In this document: piece by piece, positions 7,365-14,678 of the stretch
Numbering within the stretch: the stretch's first letter is position 1
Layout of the letters: every line of letters starts with the position of its first letter
Source: Promethearchaeota archaeon
GTDB lineage: Archaea > Asgardarchaeota > Lokiarchaeia > Sigyniarchaeales > Sigyniarchaeaceae
Assembly (NCBI GenBank): GCA_016932935.1
Contig: JAFGBX010000212.1
Location: forward strand, 1 to 32,364
Direction: 5' to 3'
Length of the DNA stretch: 32,364 nt
Notes under the pieces: generated by a model
Told to the model about the DNA's origin: nothing
Seen by the model: the letters and a program-made list of their open reading frames with translations, nothing else
Database searches by the model: none
Position numbers and translations under genes: made by a program

Positions 7365-8399
7365 ATGCGGGCAGCATGCATCACCAGGCACGGCGGGCTC
7401 GAGGAGATCGCCATACGGGACGTCGACACGCCGAGGCCAGGTCACGACGAGCTCCTCGTGCACATGGAGTTCGCGGCGCTCAACCACCTCGATTATTTCG
7501 TCACGAAGGGCTGGCCAGGTCTCGAGCTGGAGATGCCACACGTCCTGGGCAGCGATGGCTCGGGGATCGTCGAAGAGGTGGGGCCAGGCGTCACCTCGTT
7601 CAAGGCGGGCGATTCGGTGGCGATAAACCCCGGCTTGAGCTGCGGCAAGTGCGAGGCTTGTCTTGCGGGCGAGCAAAACGCGTGCAAGTCGTTCACGATC
7701 AAGGGCGAGCACCAGGCAGGGACGTTCGCGGAATACTTCACGGTTCCCGAGTCCAACGCCTTGGCGCTCCCGGCCGGGTTCCCCCCGGACAAGTCCGCAG
7801 CGGCGCCGCTCGTGTCGCTCACCGCGTGGCGGATGCTCGCCACGCGGGCGCGGGTGCGGCCTGGCGAGGTCGTGTTCGTCCACGGGGCCGGCGGGGGGGT
7901 GTCCACGGCGGCTATACAGATCGCCAAGCACCTTGGCGCGACGGTCATCACGACGACCAGCACGATCGAGAAGGCCGAGAAGGCAAGGAAGCTCGGTGCG
8001 GATCACGTCATCGACTACCGGTCCACGCCGGACTACGCCACCCACGTGTTCAAGGATTTGACAGGCAAGCGGGGGGTAGACGTCGTCGTGGACAGCGTGG
8101 GGGCGCGAACCTTCGCGACGAGCGTTCGGCTGCTCCGGCCCGGCGGCCGCCTGGTCACGTGCGGCGCGACGACGGGGCCCTCCACGGACCTGGACATACG
8201 CCAGGTGTTCTGGAAGCAGCTCGACATCCTGGGGTCGACGATGAGCACCCAGAAGGAGTTCAGGGAGGCCATGCGTCTGGTGTTCACGGGCACCATCGAT
8301 CCCGTCATTGACAAGGTGTTCCCCCTCGATCAAGCACGCCAGGCGGCGGAGTACCTCCTCCAGGCTGGCCAGTTCGGCAAGGTGCTCCTGCGCGGGTGA
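7365..8399 (+). CDS. medium-chain (MDR) zinc-type alcohol dehydrogenase/quinone oxidoreductase family protein
   Basis: It encodes 344 residues, usual for MDR enzymes. The N-terminal GroES-like fold runs to about 150 with 'VLGSDGSGIVEEVG' (60-73). The structural zinc lobe is complete (Cys93, 96, 99 and 107). The Rossmann nucleotide site is VHGAGGGVSTAAIQIAK (172-188). The usual catalytic-zinc cysteine near residue 38-40 is Asn ('ALNHLDYF'), and the GHE motif is 'GSDG', so the catalytic zinc is probably absent. That fits the quinone-reductase-like branch rather than a true zinc alcohol dehydrogenase. Expected reaction: NAD(P)H-dependent reduction of a carbonyl or activated double bond; the substrate is not inferable. 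It stands 76 bases after the ceramidase/PIG-L fusion gene on the same strand. Confidence 0.88.
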   Translation: MRAACITRHGGLEEIAIRDVDTPRPGHDELLVHMEFAALNHLDYFVTKGWPGLELEMPHVLGSDGSGIVEEVGPGVTSFKAGDSVAINPGLSCGKCEACLAGEQNACKSFTIKGEHQAGTFAEYFTVPESNALALPAGFPPDKSAAAPLVSLTAWRMLATRARVRPGEVVFVHGAGGGVSTAAIQIAKHLGATVITTTSTIEKAEKARKLGADHVIDYRSTPDYATHVFKDLTGKRGVDVVVDSVGARTFATSVRLLRPGGRLVTCGATTGPSTDLDIRQVFWKQLDILGSTMSTQKEFREAMRLVFTGTIDPVIDKVFPLDQARQAAEYLLQAGQFGKVLLRG

Positions 8400-8430
8400 G
8401 CCGGCAAGGTCGCGGGCCCTCCCGGCTTGC

Positions 8431-8442
8431 TATGTATAAACC
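8431..8442 (+). promoter_or_regulatory. box A of the AbrB-PhoU gene
   Basis: TATGTATAAACC is a good archaeal TATA box. Transcription from about 8462 is expected, leaving a leader of about 60 bases before ATG 8524. Confidence 0.55.
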
Positions 8443-8475
8443 ATTAAAAACCGGGTTTGCATCCGATAGTCAAGA

Positions 8476-8495
8476 CACGGCTGACAAATGCCGTG
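8476..8495 (+). promoter_or_regulatory. stem-loop in the leader of the AbrB-PhoU mRNA
   Basis: CACGGC (8476-8481) and GCCGTG (8490-8495) are exact complements across an 8-base loop, within the predicted 5' untranslated region. It may be a binding site for a regulator or a leader hairpin. It may also be chance in GC-rich DNA. Confidence 0.35.
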
Positions 8496-8523
8496 ACGGT
8501 ACCCGCGCGCCGGGTGGTGCTTC

Positions 8524-9597
8524 ATGTCGAGGAAGGAATCCATCGGGGACGACGGCGAGGGAAGGAAGGCCGCCGAATCGAGGAAGCTCGTCAAGTGGGG
8601 ATCTAGCGAGACCCTCATCATGAGCCTTCCAAGGTCATGGGTCAAGAAATTCCAGTTGAACAAGGACTCGGAGGTCAGCATCGTCGAGAACCAGGATGGC
8701 TCGTTATTGGTCGCGCCCCTCCAGTTCGGGAGCGAGAAGCCCCGTTTCGAGTCGACCATCCTCCTCTCGAGCGACGACTTTGAGGACATGGATCTGGTCG
8801 AGCTGGAGATCACGGTCAAGTACCTGGATGGAAACGACGTCATCACCATCGAGAAAAAGGAGGGCAAGGGCGTGGACAAGTTCCCCACCAAGTTCACCCT
8901 CAAGGTACAGGAGGTCGTCCAGTCACTACTCGGGCTCGAGATCACGTCGCTCTTGTCCACGAAGATCAAGATCCAGGACATCATGAACATCCACGAGACG
9001 AACGTGGACGTGCTGGTCAAGATCATCGCCGACACGACCGTGGACCTGTTCCAGAACGTCATCGACATCATGAGGGAGGGCGACTATGCGGCCCGCGCGG
9101 ACTCGCTGCTCATCTCCAAGCGGCAGGTGCGCAAGTACTTCCTCCGCATCATGCGGGAGCTCCGGAAGGGGCTTCTCGTGCCCGCGAGCCTGGCACGCAT
9201 GGGGCTCACGGCCCAGGACACGGTGGACGCGGCTTTCTACATCGACGACATCTCTGGCGTGGCGGACGAGCTGGAGTTCGCCTTCAACGCCATGGCGAAC
9301 AAGAAGAAGGATCCAGACAAGAAGGTGGTCGACATCGTGGTGGCATTCATGAACGACGTCTATGAGCTGTTCAAGAAGGGGGTCGACTCCTTCCTCTTCA
9401 AGTCCCGGAAGGACGCGATCCACGTGATCAAGACAGCCCCTTCTATCGAAGAATCGAAGCGCAAGATAGAGAACATGATCGATGACTTGAGCGCGACTGC
9501 CACATACCCGGGGTACCAGATACTGCTGGACATCATGTCCAAGATCCTCGACCACACGTTCTCGATCGCCCTGGCATCGTGCCGTCGCATCATGTAA
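8524..9597 (+). CDS. AbrB/SpoVT-domain + PhoU-domain phosphate-uptake-type regulator
   Basis: It encodes 357 residues. Residues about 20-66 (KLVKWGSSETLIMSLPRSWV... to ...SLLVAPL) are a swapped-hairpin AbrB/SpoVT DNA-binding domain. Residues about 140-357 are all-helical with two PhoU-like repeats rich in acidic and Ile/Met positions ('VDLFQNVIDIMREGDYAARADSLL', in part; 'KKKDPDKKVVDIVVAFMNDVYELF', in part). This fused architecture is widespread in archaea and is usually labelled phosphate uptake regulator. No pst genes lie nearby, so phosphate control is only the family default. The ATG at 8524 has GGTGGTG at 8513-8519. The leader carries a stem-loop at 8476-8495 that could be an autoregulatory site. 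Confidence 0.88.
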   Translation: MSRKESIGDDGEGRKAAESRKLVKWGSSETLIMSLPRSWVKKFQLNKDSEVSIVENQDGSLLVAPLQFGSEKPRFESTILLSSDDFEDMDLVELEITVKYLDGNDVITIEKKEGKGVDKFPTKFTLKVQEVVQSLLGLEITSLLSTKIKIQDIMNIHETNVDVLVKIIADTTVDLFQNVIDIMREGDYAARADSLLISKRQVRKYFLRIMRELRKGLLVPASLARMGLTAQDTVDAAFYIDDISGVADELEFAFNAMANKKKDPDKKVVDIVVAFMNDVYELFKKGVDSFLFKSRKDAIHVIKTAPSIEESKRKIENMIDDLSATATYPGYQILLDIMSKILDHTFSIALASCRRIM

Positions 9598-9658
9598 AAA
9601 GGATAATTAAACATGCGTTTCTACAACTAAATAACAGATTCCGTAGGTGGATGCGATC

Positions 9659-10612
9659 ATGGCTCAAGAAACCGCCCCCTTCACCAGCGACATGCTGAAG
9701 GCGCCGAAGAAGTACCGTGCACGGCACCAACAGGACCAGCAGACACTGGCCTTCAACGTGAAATACGAGCGCTCCATCGAGAGGGAGGACGTCCGGAGCG
9801 CGGCCTCAAACATGAAAAAGGCCCTCGGTGCCCACACGATCATCCTCGCTTGCGTGGCCGCCCTCATCGTCTACACGGTTATCTTCAACCTCAACCGGGG
9901 CGACAACATCTTCCCGGACGGGCAGCGCGTCGGGGACGTCCTAATCATCCCGTGGGGCGACTGGCACGCCTGGCTCGAGAACCTGTCGTGGACCATCGGC
10001 ATCCTGGCCGGCGCCGTCGTGGCTATCGTGGTGTCCGGCATCGCCACCTACGCGCATTATCGGCCGAAGCTGCAAGACAGGGAGATGGACGAGTTCACGA
10101 GCGCCTCCGCGCAAGCCGAGAGCGACATAGAAATAGTCAAGGCCTTCAAGGAGAAGTATGCCGACCTCTACGATGACATCAAGGAGGGGCGCGTCAAGCT
10201 CGTCGCGCCGGCCGCTCCCGCGTCCGCCACGCAGCCGGTGGTCATCAAGGCCGGCACGGCGCTGCCCCCGATCAAGATGCCCCCGAAGATCGCGGTTCCG
10301 CTGCCAGGGATGGGCGGCATGCCCGTGCCGACGAGCAGCCCCCCACCGATACCGGGCGAGGACGGCGGAAAGAAGAAGAGGCCGTCCGGGCCGGTCGAGG
10401 GCGAGAAGAAAATCTACGTGCGATGTATTCGCTGCGAGAAGACCCTCGCCGTTGGCATCCCGCGCAAGCTCGTCCTGGACAACGAGCTCGAGGTCGTTCC
10501 CGTCTCCATCGTGCATGGCGAGGGCGACCAGAAGCACGTGCTCACGGTGTTCCTGGATCCGGATTTCAAGTCCCGCCGCGATCGCGTCAGCGATATGCTC
10601 GTTATCCAGTAG
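9659..10612 (+). CDS. two-helix membrane protein with proline-rich linker and CxxC cytoplasmic domain
   Basis: It encodes 317 residues from ATG 9659, chosen because AGGTGG (9645-9650) sits 8 bases upstream; the frame is open from GTG 9647. Order: basic cytoplasmic N-terminus (about 1-55), transmembrane helix (about 59-79), short extracellular loop (IFPDGQRVGDVLIIPWGDWH, about 84-103), second helix (about 110-133), charged coiled region (about 138-180), a Pro/Ala-rich linker (about 185-240), and a compact C-terminal domain with 'VRCIRCEKTLAVGIPRKL' followed by 'VVPVSIVHG' and 'HVLTVFLD'. Only one CxxC pair is visible, so a metal site would need a second subunit. The function is unknown. The C-terminal module looks like a small alpha/beta signalling or adaptor domain. 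Confidence 0.75.
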   Translation: MAQETAPFTSDMLKAPKKYRARHQQDQQTLAFNVKYERSIEREDVRSAASNMKKALGAHTIILACVAALIVYTVIFNLNRGDNIFPDGQRVGDVLIIPWGDWHAWLENLSWTIGILAGAVVAIVVSGIATYAHYRPKLQDREMDEFTSASAQAESDIEIVKAFKEKYADLYDDIKEGRVKLVAPAAPASATQPVVIKAGTALPPIKMPPKIAVPLPGMGGMPVPTSSPPPIPGEDGGKKKRPSGPVEGEKKIYVRCIRCEKTLAVGIPRKLVLDNELEVVPVSIVHGEGDQKHVLTVFLDPDFKSRRDRVSDMLVIQ

Positions 10613-10634
10613 CTGCCCTTCCTTCCTTTTCCCA

Positions 10635-12245
10635 TCACTCCACGAGCGCTCCCTCGATCACCTTGTCGGAGACAACGCCCGTGATGCGGGCGACGTGCAC
10701 CTTCTTGTCGTTCACGAGGTGCCGGCCGTTCTTGAGCTTCACCTTGGGGCCGCCTTCCAGCATGTACGCGACGGCCGCGTCCCTGTCCCGGAAGTCGTGC
10801 TCGGCGACCAGAACCTTCACCTCGGCATCGATGTACCTCGCCTTCCTCTCCCCGTTGATGCGCGCCGCCTCCCGGATCATAGGCACGGCGTCGTCCACCA
10901 TGTCCCGCGTCACGCGGCACCCCTCGAACGCGGTGCCGGGCAAAGGCTTGAACCTGTAGAGGGTAATCTTCTCAACGTCGTGTTGTTCCAGCCACCTCAT
11001 CATGCCGACGCCGTCTTGCACGGTCTGGCTCGTCTGGCCGGGCAGGGAGTGGATGAAGTACGCGTGGTACCGTATCCCGTGCTTGTTGAGCAGCTGCACG
11101 GCGTGCTTGACCGTGGACGTGGTCGCGGGCTTCCCGACCTGCTTGAGTTGCTCGTCCGAGCCCGTCTCGACGCCGATCGAGAGCGCCATGCCCGGGAGCC
11201 TGGCCAGGATGGACAGGGCCTCGTCGTCGCACAAACTCGCCTTGACGTTCTCGGCGAGCACTTGCACCTCGCCCCGATTGATCGCCTCGATCCCGAGTAG
11301 CTGGCCAACGAGCTCGTTGAGGGAATCATGGTTGGGCGGTGGTGGCATCACCGGGCTCGTGTGGCCCTTCTTGAAGAGGCGTTCCCGCTGGAACTCGAGC
11401 ACGTCGCTGCCCCCGAGCACGATCCGGCGGCATCCGAGTTCGATGCATCGATTGACCTGGCCCACGACGTAGGGGACGCTGAACGACCGGATCGGCCCGG
11501 ATCCGGCGGCGGTCGAGCAGAAGCCGCAGCCAGGCCTGATACCAGCGGCGCACGGGTTCGGGAGATCGACCTGGAGGTCGCCGATCGCGTCGCAGTAACC
11601 GCATCCCTCGCACGAGCGCTCCCCGCCGGGGCCGAGTCGGGCGCGGGCCTGGTTCGAGCAGCCGCGCAGCAGCTCGATATAGACTCGCGCGGCCCAGGCG
11701 TTCCCGTACGACTCGAGGCAGCCGATGGCCGGGTCGACGCGGCGCTCGACCCACGCGAGGTCGGGCCATCCCGGAGCGGGAGGGGCCAGGCAAGGCGGGC
11801 TAGCCCTCGTGACGAACCCAGCAGGTGGCTCCTCAGCTGGGAACGGCGACGGGATCCCTCCGGTAGAGAACGCGTTGAACAAGATCTCCTCCGCTTCCCC
11901 TTGCACGATCGCGTCGACCTCGGGGTACCGCAGTAGCGAGGCGGGCTCCAGCGAGACGGGGCCGCCGACGACGAGGGGCTTCCCGGGGGAGCCCCTCTTC
12001 CACGCCCGCGCGATGGCGACGACCGACGGCTTGTCCATGGTCATGCCGGACACGAAACACGCGTCGAACCGCGGCGCCATAGACCTGCTGGATCGCAAGA
12101 AGTCCTCGCCGCGGCAGATGTGGGCGTCTAACTTGCACGCCCGGAGGGTCGCGGCGACCATGCGCGGCCCGGCACCGATGAAGTCCCGCGTGAGGCCCCG
12201 CCGGCCCTCGCCTTGGGTCAAGGCGTCCACGACGATGACTGGCAT
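10635..12245 (-). CDS. B12-binding-type radical SAM protein with C-terminal TRAM-like domain
   Basis: It encodes 536 residues. Residues about 1-120 form a cobalamin-binding-type Rossmann domain ('VVGGPVSLEPASLLRYPEVDAIVQGEAEE', in part) lacking DxHxxG. The radical SAM barrel runs about 185-450, with 'ELLRGCS' (Cys196), a Cys cluster at 212/215/218, Cys232, and 'PGCGFCS' (Cys240, Cys243). The canonical CxxxCxxC is not intact as one block. Later barrel elements are 'RRIVLGGSDVL', 'ENVKASLC', 'LSIGVETGSD' and 'LPGQTSQTVQDGV', all typical of this superfamily. The last about 70 residues look like an RNA-binding TRAM domain ('VLVAEHDFRDRDAAVAYM'). Known: SAM-derived radical chemistry, often methylation or methylthiolation. 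The substrate is unknown. A TATA element at 12268-12280 gives an almost leaderless start. It is convergent with the gene ending at 10612. Confidence 0.82.
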   Translation of the reverse strand: MPVIVVDALTQGEGRRGLTRDFIGAGPRMVAATLRACKLDAHICRGEDFLRSSRSMAPRFDACFVSGMTMDKPSVVAIARAWKRGSPGKPLVVGGPVSLEPASLLRYPEVDAIVQGEAEEILFNAFSTGGIPSPFPAEEPPAGFVTRASPPCLAPPAPGWPDLAWVERRVDPAIGCLESYGNAWAARVYIELLRGCSNQARARLGPGGERSCEGCGYCDAIGDLQVDLPNPCAAGIRPGCGFCSTAAGSGPIRSFSVPYVVGQVNRCIELGCRRIVLGGSDVLEFQRERLFKKGHTSPVMPPPPNHDSLNELVGQLLGIEAINRGEVQVLAENVKASLCDDEALSILARLPGMALSIGVETGSDEQLKQVGKPATTSTVKHAVQLLNKHGIRYHAYFIHSLPGQTSQTVQDGVGMMRWLEQHDVEKITLYRFKPLPGTAFEGCRVTRDMVDDAVPMIREAARINGERKARYIDAEVKVLVAEHDFRDRDAAVAYMLEGGPKVKLKNGRHLVNDKKVHVARITGVVSDKVIEGALVE

Positions 12246-12267
12246 CGGGTCACTGGCGTCGTTGGAA

Positions 12268-12280
12268 CGTTAAATACGCT
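12268..12280 (-). promoter_or_regulatory. box A of the radical SAM gene
   Basis: Minus-strand reading AGCGTATTTAACG lies in the 53-base gap between the UroD-like and radical SAM genes. It predicts transcription from about 12247, two or three bases before ATG 12245. This suggests the radical SAM gene has its own promoter rather than relying on read-through. Confidence 0.5.
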
Positions 12281-12298
12281 TCGGGAGGCAAGGCGCTC

Positions 12299-13372
12299 TC
12301 AATACTTGCCGAGGGCCTTGGCATGCCGGACGAACGCGCGCACGTTCTCGATGGGCATGGTGGCGTTGACGACCGACGACGGGCCGATCGCGAAGTGGCG
12401 GTTCTCCTTCAGTGCAGCCATCAGGTCCCGCACGTGCGCTTCGATCCGGGCCTCGATGCCGAAGGGCAGCACCTCGTTCATGTCCCCGAACCCGATGACG
12501 ACGAAGTCGGGGAAGCGCTCGTTGGTGGCCCGCGGGTCGCACCCCCCCTCCCACCCCTGCACGCCCCGGAAGCCCACTTGCTGGAACGCGGGCACCATGT
12601 CCGTGACGTCCCCGTCCGTGTGCAGCAGCGGGACGATGCCCGCGTCACGGGCGATCCCGAGGATTTCCTTGTAATGCACGCCGAAGTCAGAGAGGAAGCG
12701 GTCGGGCGGTATCATGGGGCGCCCCTTGTAGGCGATGTCGTCAGCGATGAACAGGGCGCCCGCCTTCTTGCCCCCGCCCGCCACGAGGTACTCGACCTCC
12801 GCACGCAGCAGGCCCGCGCGGAATTCTATCATCTCCCGGTAGAAGCGGGTGCGCTTGCGGTAGTGGAGGGCGAAGTCCTTGTACCCCATGGCGAGGAGCA
12901 CGCGGCTGAAGATCCCGCCCGTCTTCGGCACCGCGAAGATCCGGCGTGCGAGGGCCTCCCCTCGGTCTATGGTGGCCTGCATGGGGCGCGTGTCCGCGAC
13001 GGGCCTGACGGTCGCCCGGATCTCGTCCAGGGTGTCCTGTGACGTGAGCAGCCCGCCCTTGTAGAAGCGCGTGCCATCGTGATATGCACGGCCCTCCGTG
13101 TTGATGTGGCGCTTCTTACCGTCGCTATCGATGACCACCACGGGCTCGTAGGTGAAGGCGCTCGGGAAGTCCCCGAAGATGCCGTCGAAACCAAGAACCA
13201 GCGCGGCGTCCGCCCCCGGGTTGTTGACGTATTCATAATTCTCGTCCGAGAAGAGGGCATCCTCGTTGCGCTGGATGAAGTCCGGGTTCACCGCTTGGAC
13301 GAACGTCGGGACGCGGTCGAGCCGCCGCCGCGCGTCGTCGAACAGCGCCAGGAGTCGTTCCTTCGCTTGCAT
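12299..13372 (-). CDS. UroD-family (uroporphyrinogen decarboxylase-like) corrinoid methyltransferase homologue
   Basis: It encodes 357 residues, the size of UroD/MtaA-type TIM barrels (COG0407). Family marks are 'LFIADDIAYKGRPMIPP' (207-223), 'LLHTDGDVTDMVPAF' (249-263), 'GVQGWEGGCDP' and the terminal 'AIGPSSVVNATMPIENV'. In MtaA/MtbA methylcobamide:CoM methyltransferases the central motif is HxCG with a zinc-binding Cys. Here it is His251-Thr-Asp253-Gly, so zinc thiolate chemistry of that kind is doubtful. Likely role: handling of a methyl group from a corrinoid protein or of a tetrapyrrole-like substrate. The window also holds MttB-like and corrinoid proteins about 17 kb away. Expression is probably nearly leaderless from a TATA box at 13401-13409, with a palindrome between box and start. 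Confidence 0.82.
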   Translation of the reverse strand: MQAKERLLALFDDARRRLDRVPTFVQAVNPDFIQRNEDALFSDENYEYVNNPGADAALVLGFDGIFGDFPSAFTYEPVVVIDSDGKKRHINTEGRAYHDGTRFYKGGLLTSQDTLDEIRATVRPVADTRPMQATIDRGEALARRIFAVPKTGGIFSRVLLAMGYKDFALHYRKRTRFYREMIEFRAGLLRAEVEYLVAGGGKKAGALFIADDIAYKGRPMIPPDRFLSDFGVHYKEILGIARDAGIVPLLHTDGDVTDMVPAFQQVGFRGVQGWEGGCDPRATNERFPDFVVIGFGDMNEVLPFGIEARIEAHVRDLMAALKENRHFAIGPSSVVNATMPIENVRAFVRHAKALGKY

Positions 13373-13383
13373 CCCACCACGAT

Positions 13384-13395
13384 GATAGATCTATC
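13384..13395. promoter_or_regulatory. palindromic operator-like site upstream of the UroD-like gene
   Basis: GATAGATCTATC is a perfect 12-bp palindrome. It sits exactly between the predicted box A (13401-13409) and the start region of the UroD-like gene (13372), where a bound dimer would block archaeal transcription initiation. Confidence 0.45.
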
Positions 13396-13400
13396 GTGTT

Positions 13401-13409
13401 CTATTTAGA
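13401..13409 (-). promoter_or_regulatory. box A of the UroD-like gene
   Basis: Minus-strand reading TCTAAATAG lies about 30 bases before ATG 13372. Predicted transcription start is about 13379. The 139-base gap to the divergent surface-protein operon holds no gene; a second AT-rich stretch at 13485-13496 may serve that operon. Confidence 0.5.
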
Positions 13410-13511
13410 GGGACAACCTTTTTTTGCGCACGGGAAACGTATCTCTCAATCGTGGGAGTGCTAGTGTGTACTGGAAACACGTTCAAAAATGCATAACCGG
13501 GATGGAACCAC

Positions 13512-14063
13512 ATGAAAAAATCGAAACAGCGCGATCTCAAGTATCCAAAAGCGACCAAGGTTGTCACCTTGTTCATGGTGCTCGTCAGCGTCGCCATAGC
13601 GGGCCTCTCTACTTACGTGTCGGTGGGGAGCGGGTTCCTGGCAACGAGCCTCGCTACCACCATTGAATCCACTATGAGTAACAACGAGACCATCGGCATG
13701 ACCATGACAAACACGTCGGTTAAGGTCTGGATGCTGTTCCCGATCAACAACACGGGCGCCGTGGGGTTGGACATCAACAACCTCGTCGTGGACGTCTCGT
13801 TCACTAATGACGAGAACGGCACAACCGTGGAAACGTCGACATTGTTGGACTCGATACCGTTCGGCGAGTCAAGGCTGGCGAACATCACGCTGATCGACAC
13901 GACGCTTTCTCAAGCGATGGGTCTGGGAACCTCGTCGATCACGGTGGCGATCTGGTGTGCGATGACGGTCGCCCTGCCGAGATCGTGGGGCGCGTTTGCC
14001 TTGAAGGTCTCCGACCTTGAATTCGGGTTCACCATGCAGATGGAGGGGTTGCCTTTCTCATGA
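13512..14063 (+). CDS. membrane-anchored extracellular beta-domain protein (first gene of a three-gene surface operon)
   Basis: It encodes 183 residues: a basic N-terminus, one transmembrane anchor (about 14-35), then an exported domain of about 145 residues. That domain carries several N-glycosylation sequons (NET, NTS, NNT, NGT, NIT), as in archaeal surface proteins. 'VWMLFPINNTGAVGLDINNL' followed by alternating strands and 'LLDSIPFGES' looks like a LEA14-like beta-sandwich, a fold seen in archaeal envelope proteins; this assignment is tentative. The function is unknown. Its TGA overlaps the next ATG (ATGA at 14060-14063), a sign of translational coupling and hence of a shared complex. Note two short hydrophobic patches near the C-terminus ('ITVAIWCAMTVALPRSWGAF'). 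Confidence 0.75.
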   Translation: MKKSKQRDLKYPKATKVVTLFMVLVSVAIAGLSTYVSVGSGFLATSLATTIESTMSNNETIGMTMTNTSVKVWMLFPINNTGAVGLDINNLVVDVSFTNDENGTTVETSTLLDSIPFGESRLANITLIDTTLSQAMGLGTSSITVAIWCAMTVALPRSWGAFALKVSDLEFGFTMQMEGLPFS

Positions 14064-14662
14064 GCGGCAAGAAGGTCGTCGGGTACACCATCATCGCCAT
14101 CTTGCTGTTGGTGGGGACGTACATCTATTTCTGGGCGCTGGATTTCGTGAACGCCAACCTCGGCATCTCCCTATTACAGGCGGTGGATCAAGAACTCGGT
14201 GCGTGGCAGTTCACCGTGTGGATGATGTCGTGCGTCCTGGCGCTGATAATCGTGTTCAACGGCGCGGCGCGCGACCATTACACGCTCGAACCGATCGCGT
14301 CCGCGTGCTTCCTGGCGTACACGATCGCCTCGTTCTTGATCGGCTGCTCGGCGCTCACCCTCAACTTCCCGTTCAACGCTTTCGGTTCCTTGAACGTGCA
14401 AGTGACCATAGACCCCACCAAGTTGATGACCCTTTTCGGTGGAGAGACGGGTGGCGGGGATCCGATCCCCCCGATCACGATCAGCTTGTCGCTGCTCCAG
14501 CTGCTCATGATCTCGTTGATGACGGTTTTTGCAGCGCTCCGTTTCCTTAGGGCGCTGCTCAAGTCGATGCGGGAGGCCCCGGAGGCGGAAGAACCGCAAT
14601 CGCCCGCCCCCAAGAAGGTGACGGGGGACCTCGATTTCATGAGGAACGTGCGGAGGGATTGA
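14060..14662 (+). CDS. four-helix membrane protein (second gene of surface operon)
   Basis: It encodes 200 residues. Hydrophobic segments at about 4-27, 48-70, 72-97 and 146-170 predict four helices. Between the third and fourth is an exposed loop of about 45 residues (NVQVTIDPTKLMTLFGGE ... PPITISLS) with beta character. A cytoplasmic tail is rich in Pro and Glu and ends basic. I do not recognise a family. It is coupled to the previous gene by an ATGA overlap and followed after 16 bases by the large surface protein, so the three products are probably subunits of one envelope assembly. Confidence 0.72.
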   Translation: MSGKKVVGYTIIAILLLVGTYIYFWALDFVNANLGISLLQAVDQELGAWQFTVWMMSCVLALIIVFNGAARDHYTLEPIASACFLAYTIASFLIGCSALTLNFPFNAFGSLNVQVTIDPTKLMTLFGGETGGGDPIPPITISLSLLQLLMISLMTVFAALRFLRALLKSMREAPEAEEPQSPAPKKVTGDLDFMRNVRRD

Positions 14663-14678
14663 ACGAGGTGGATATGAT

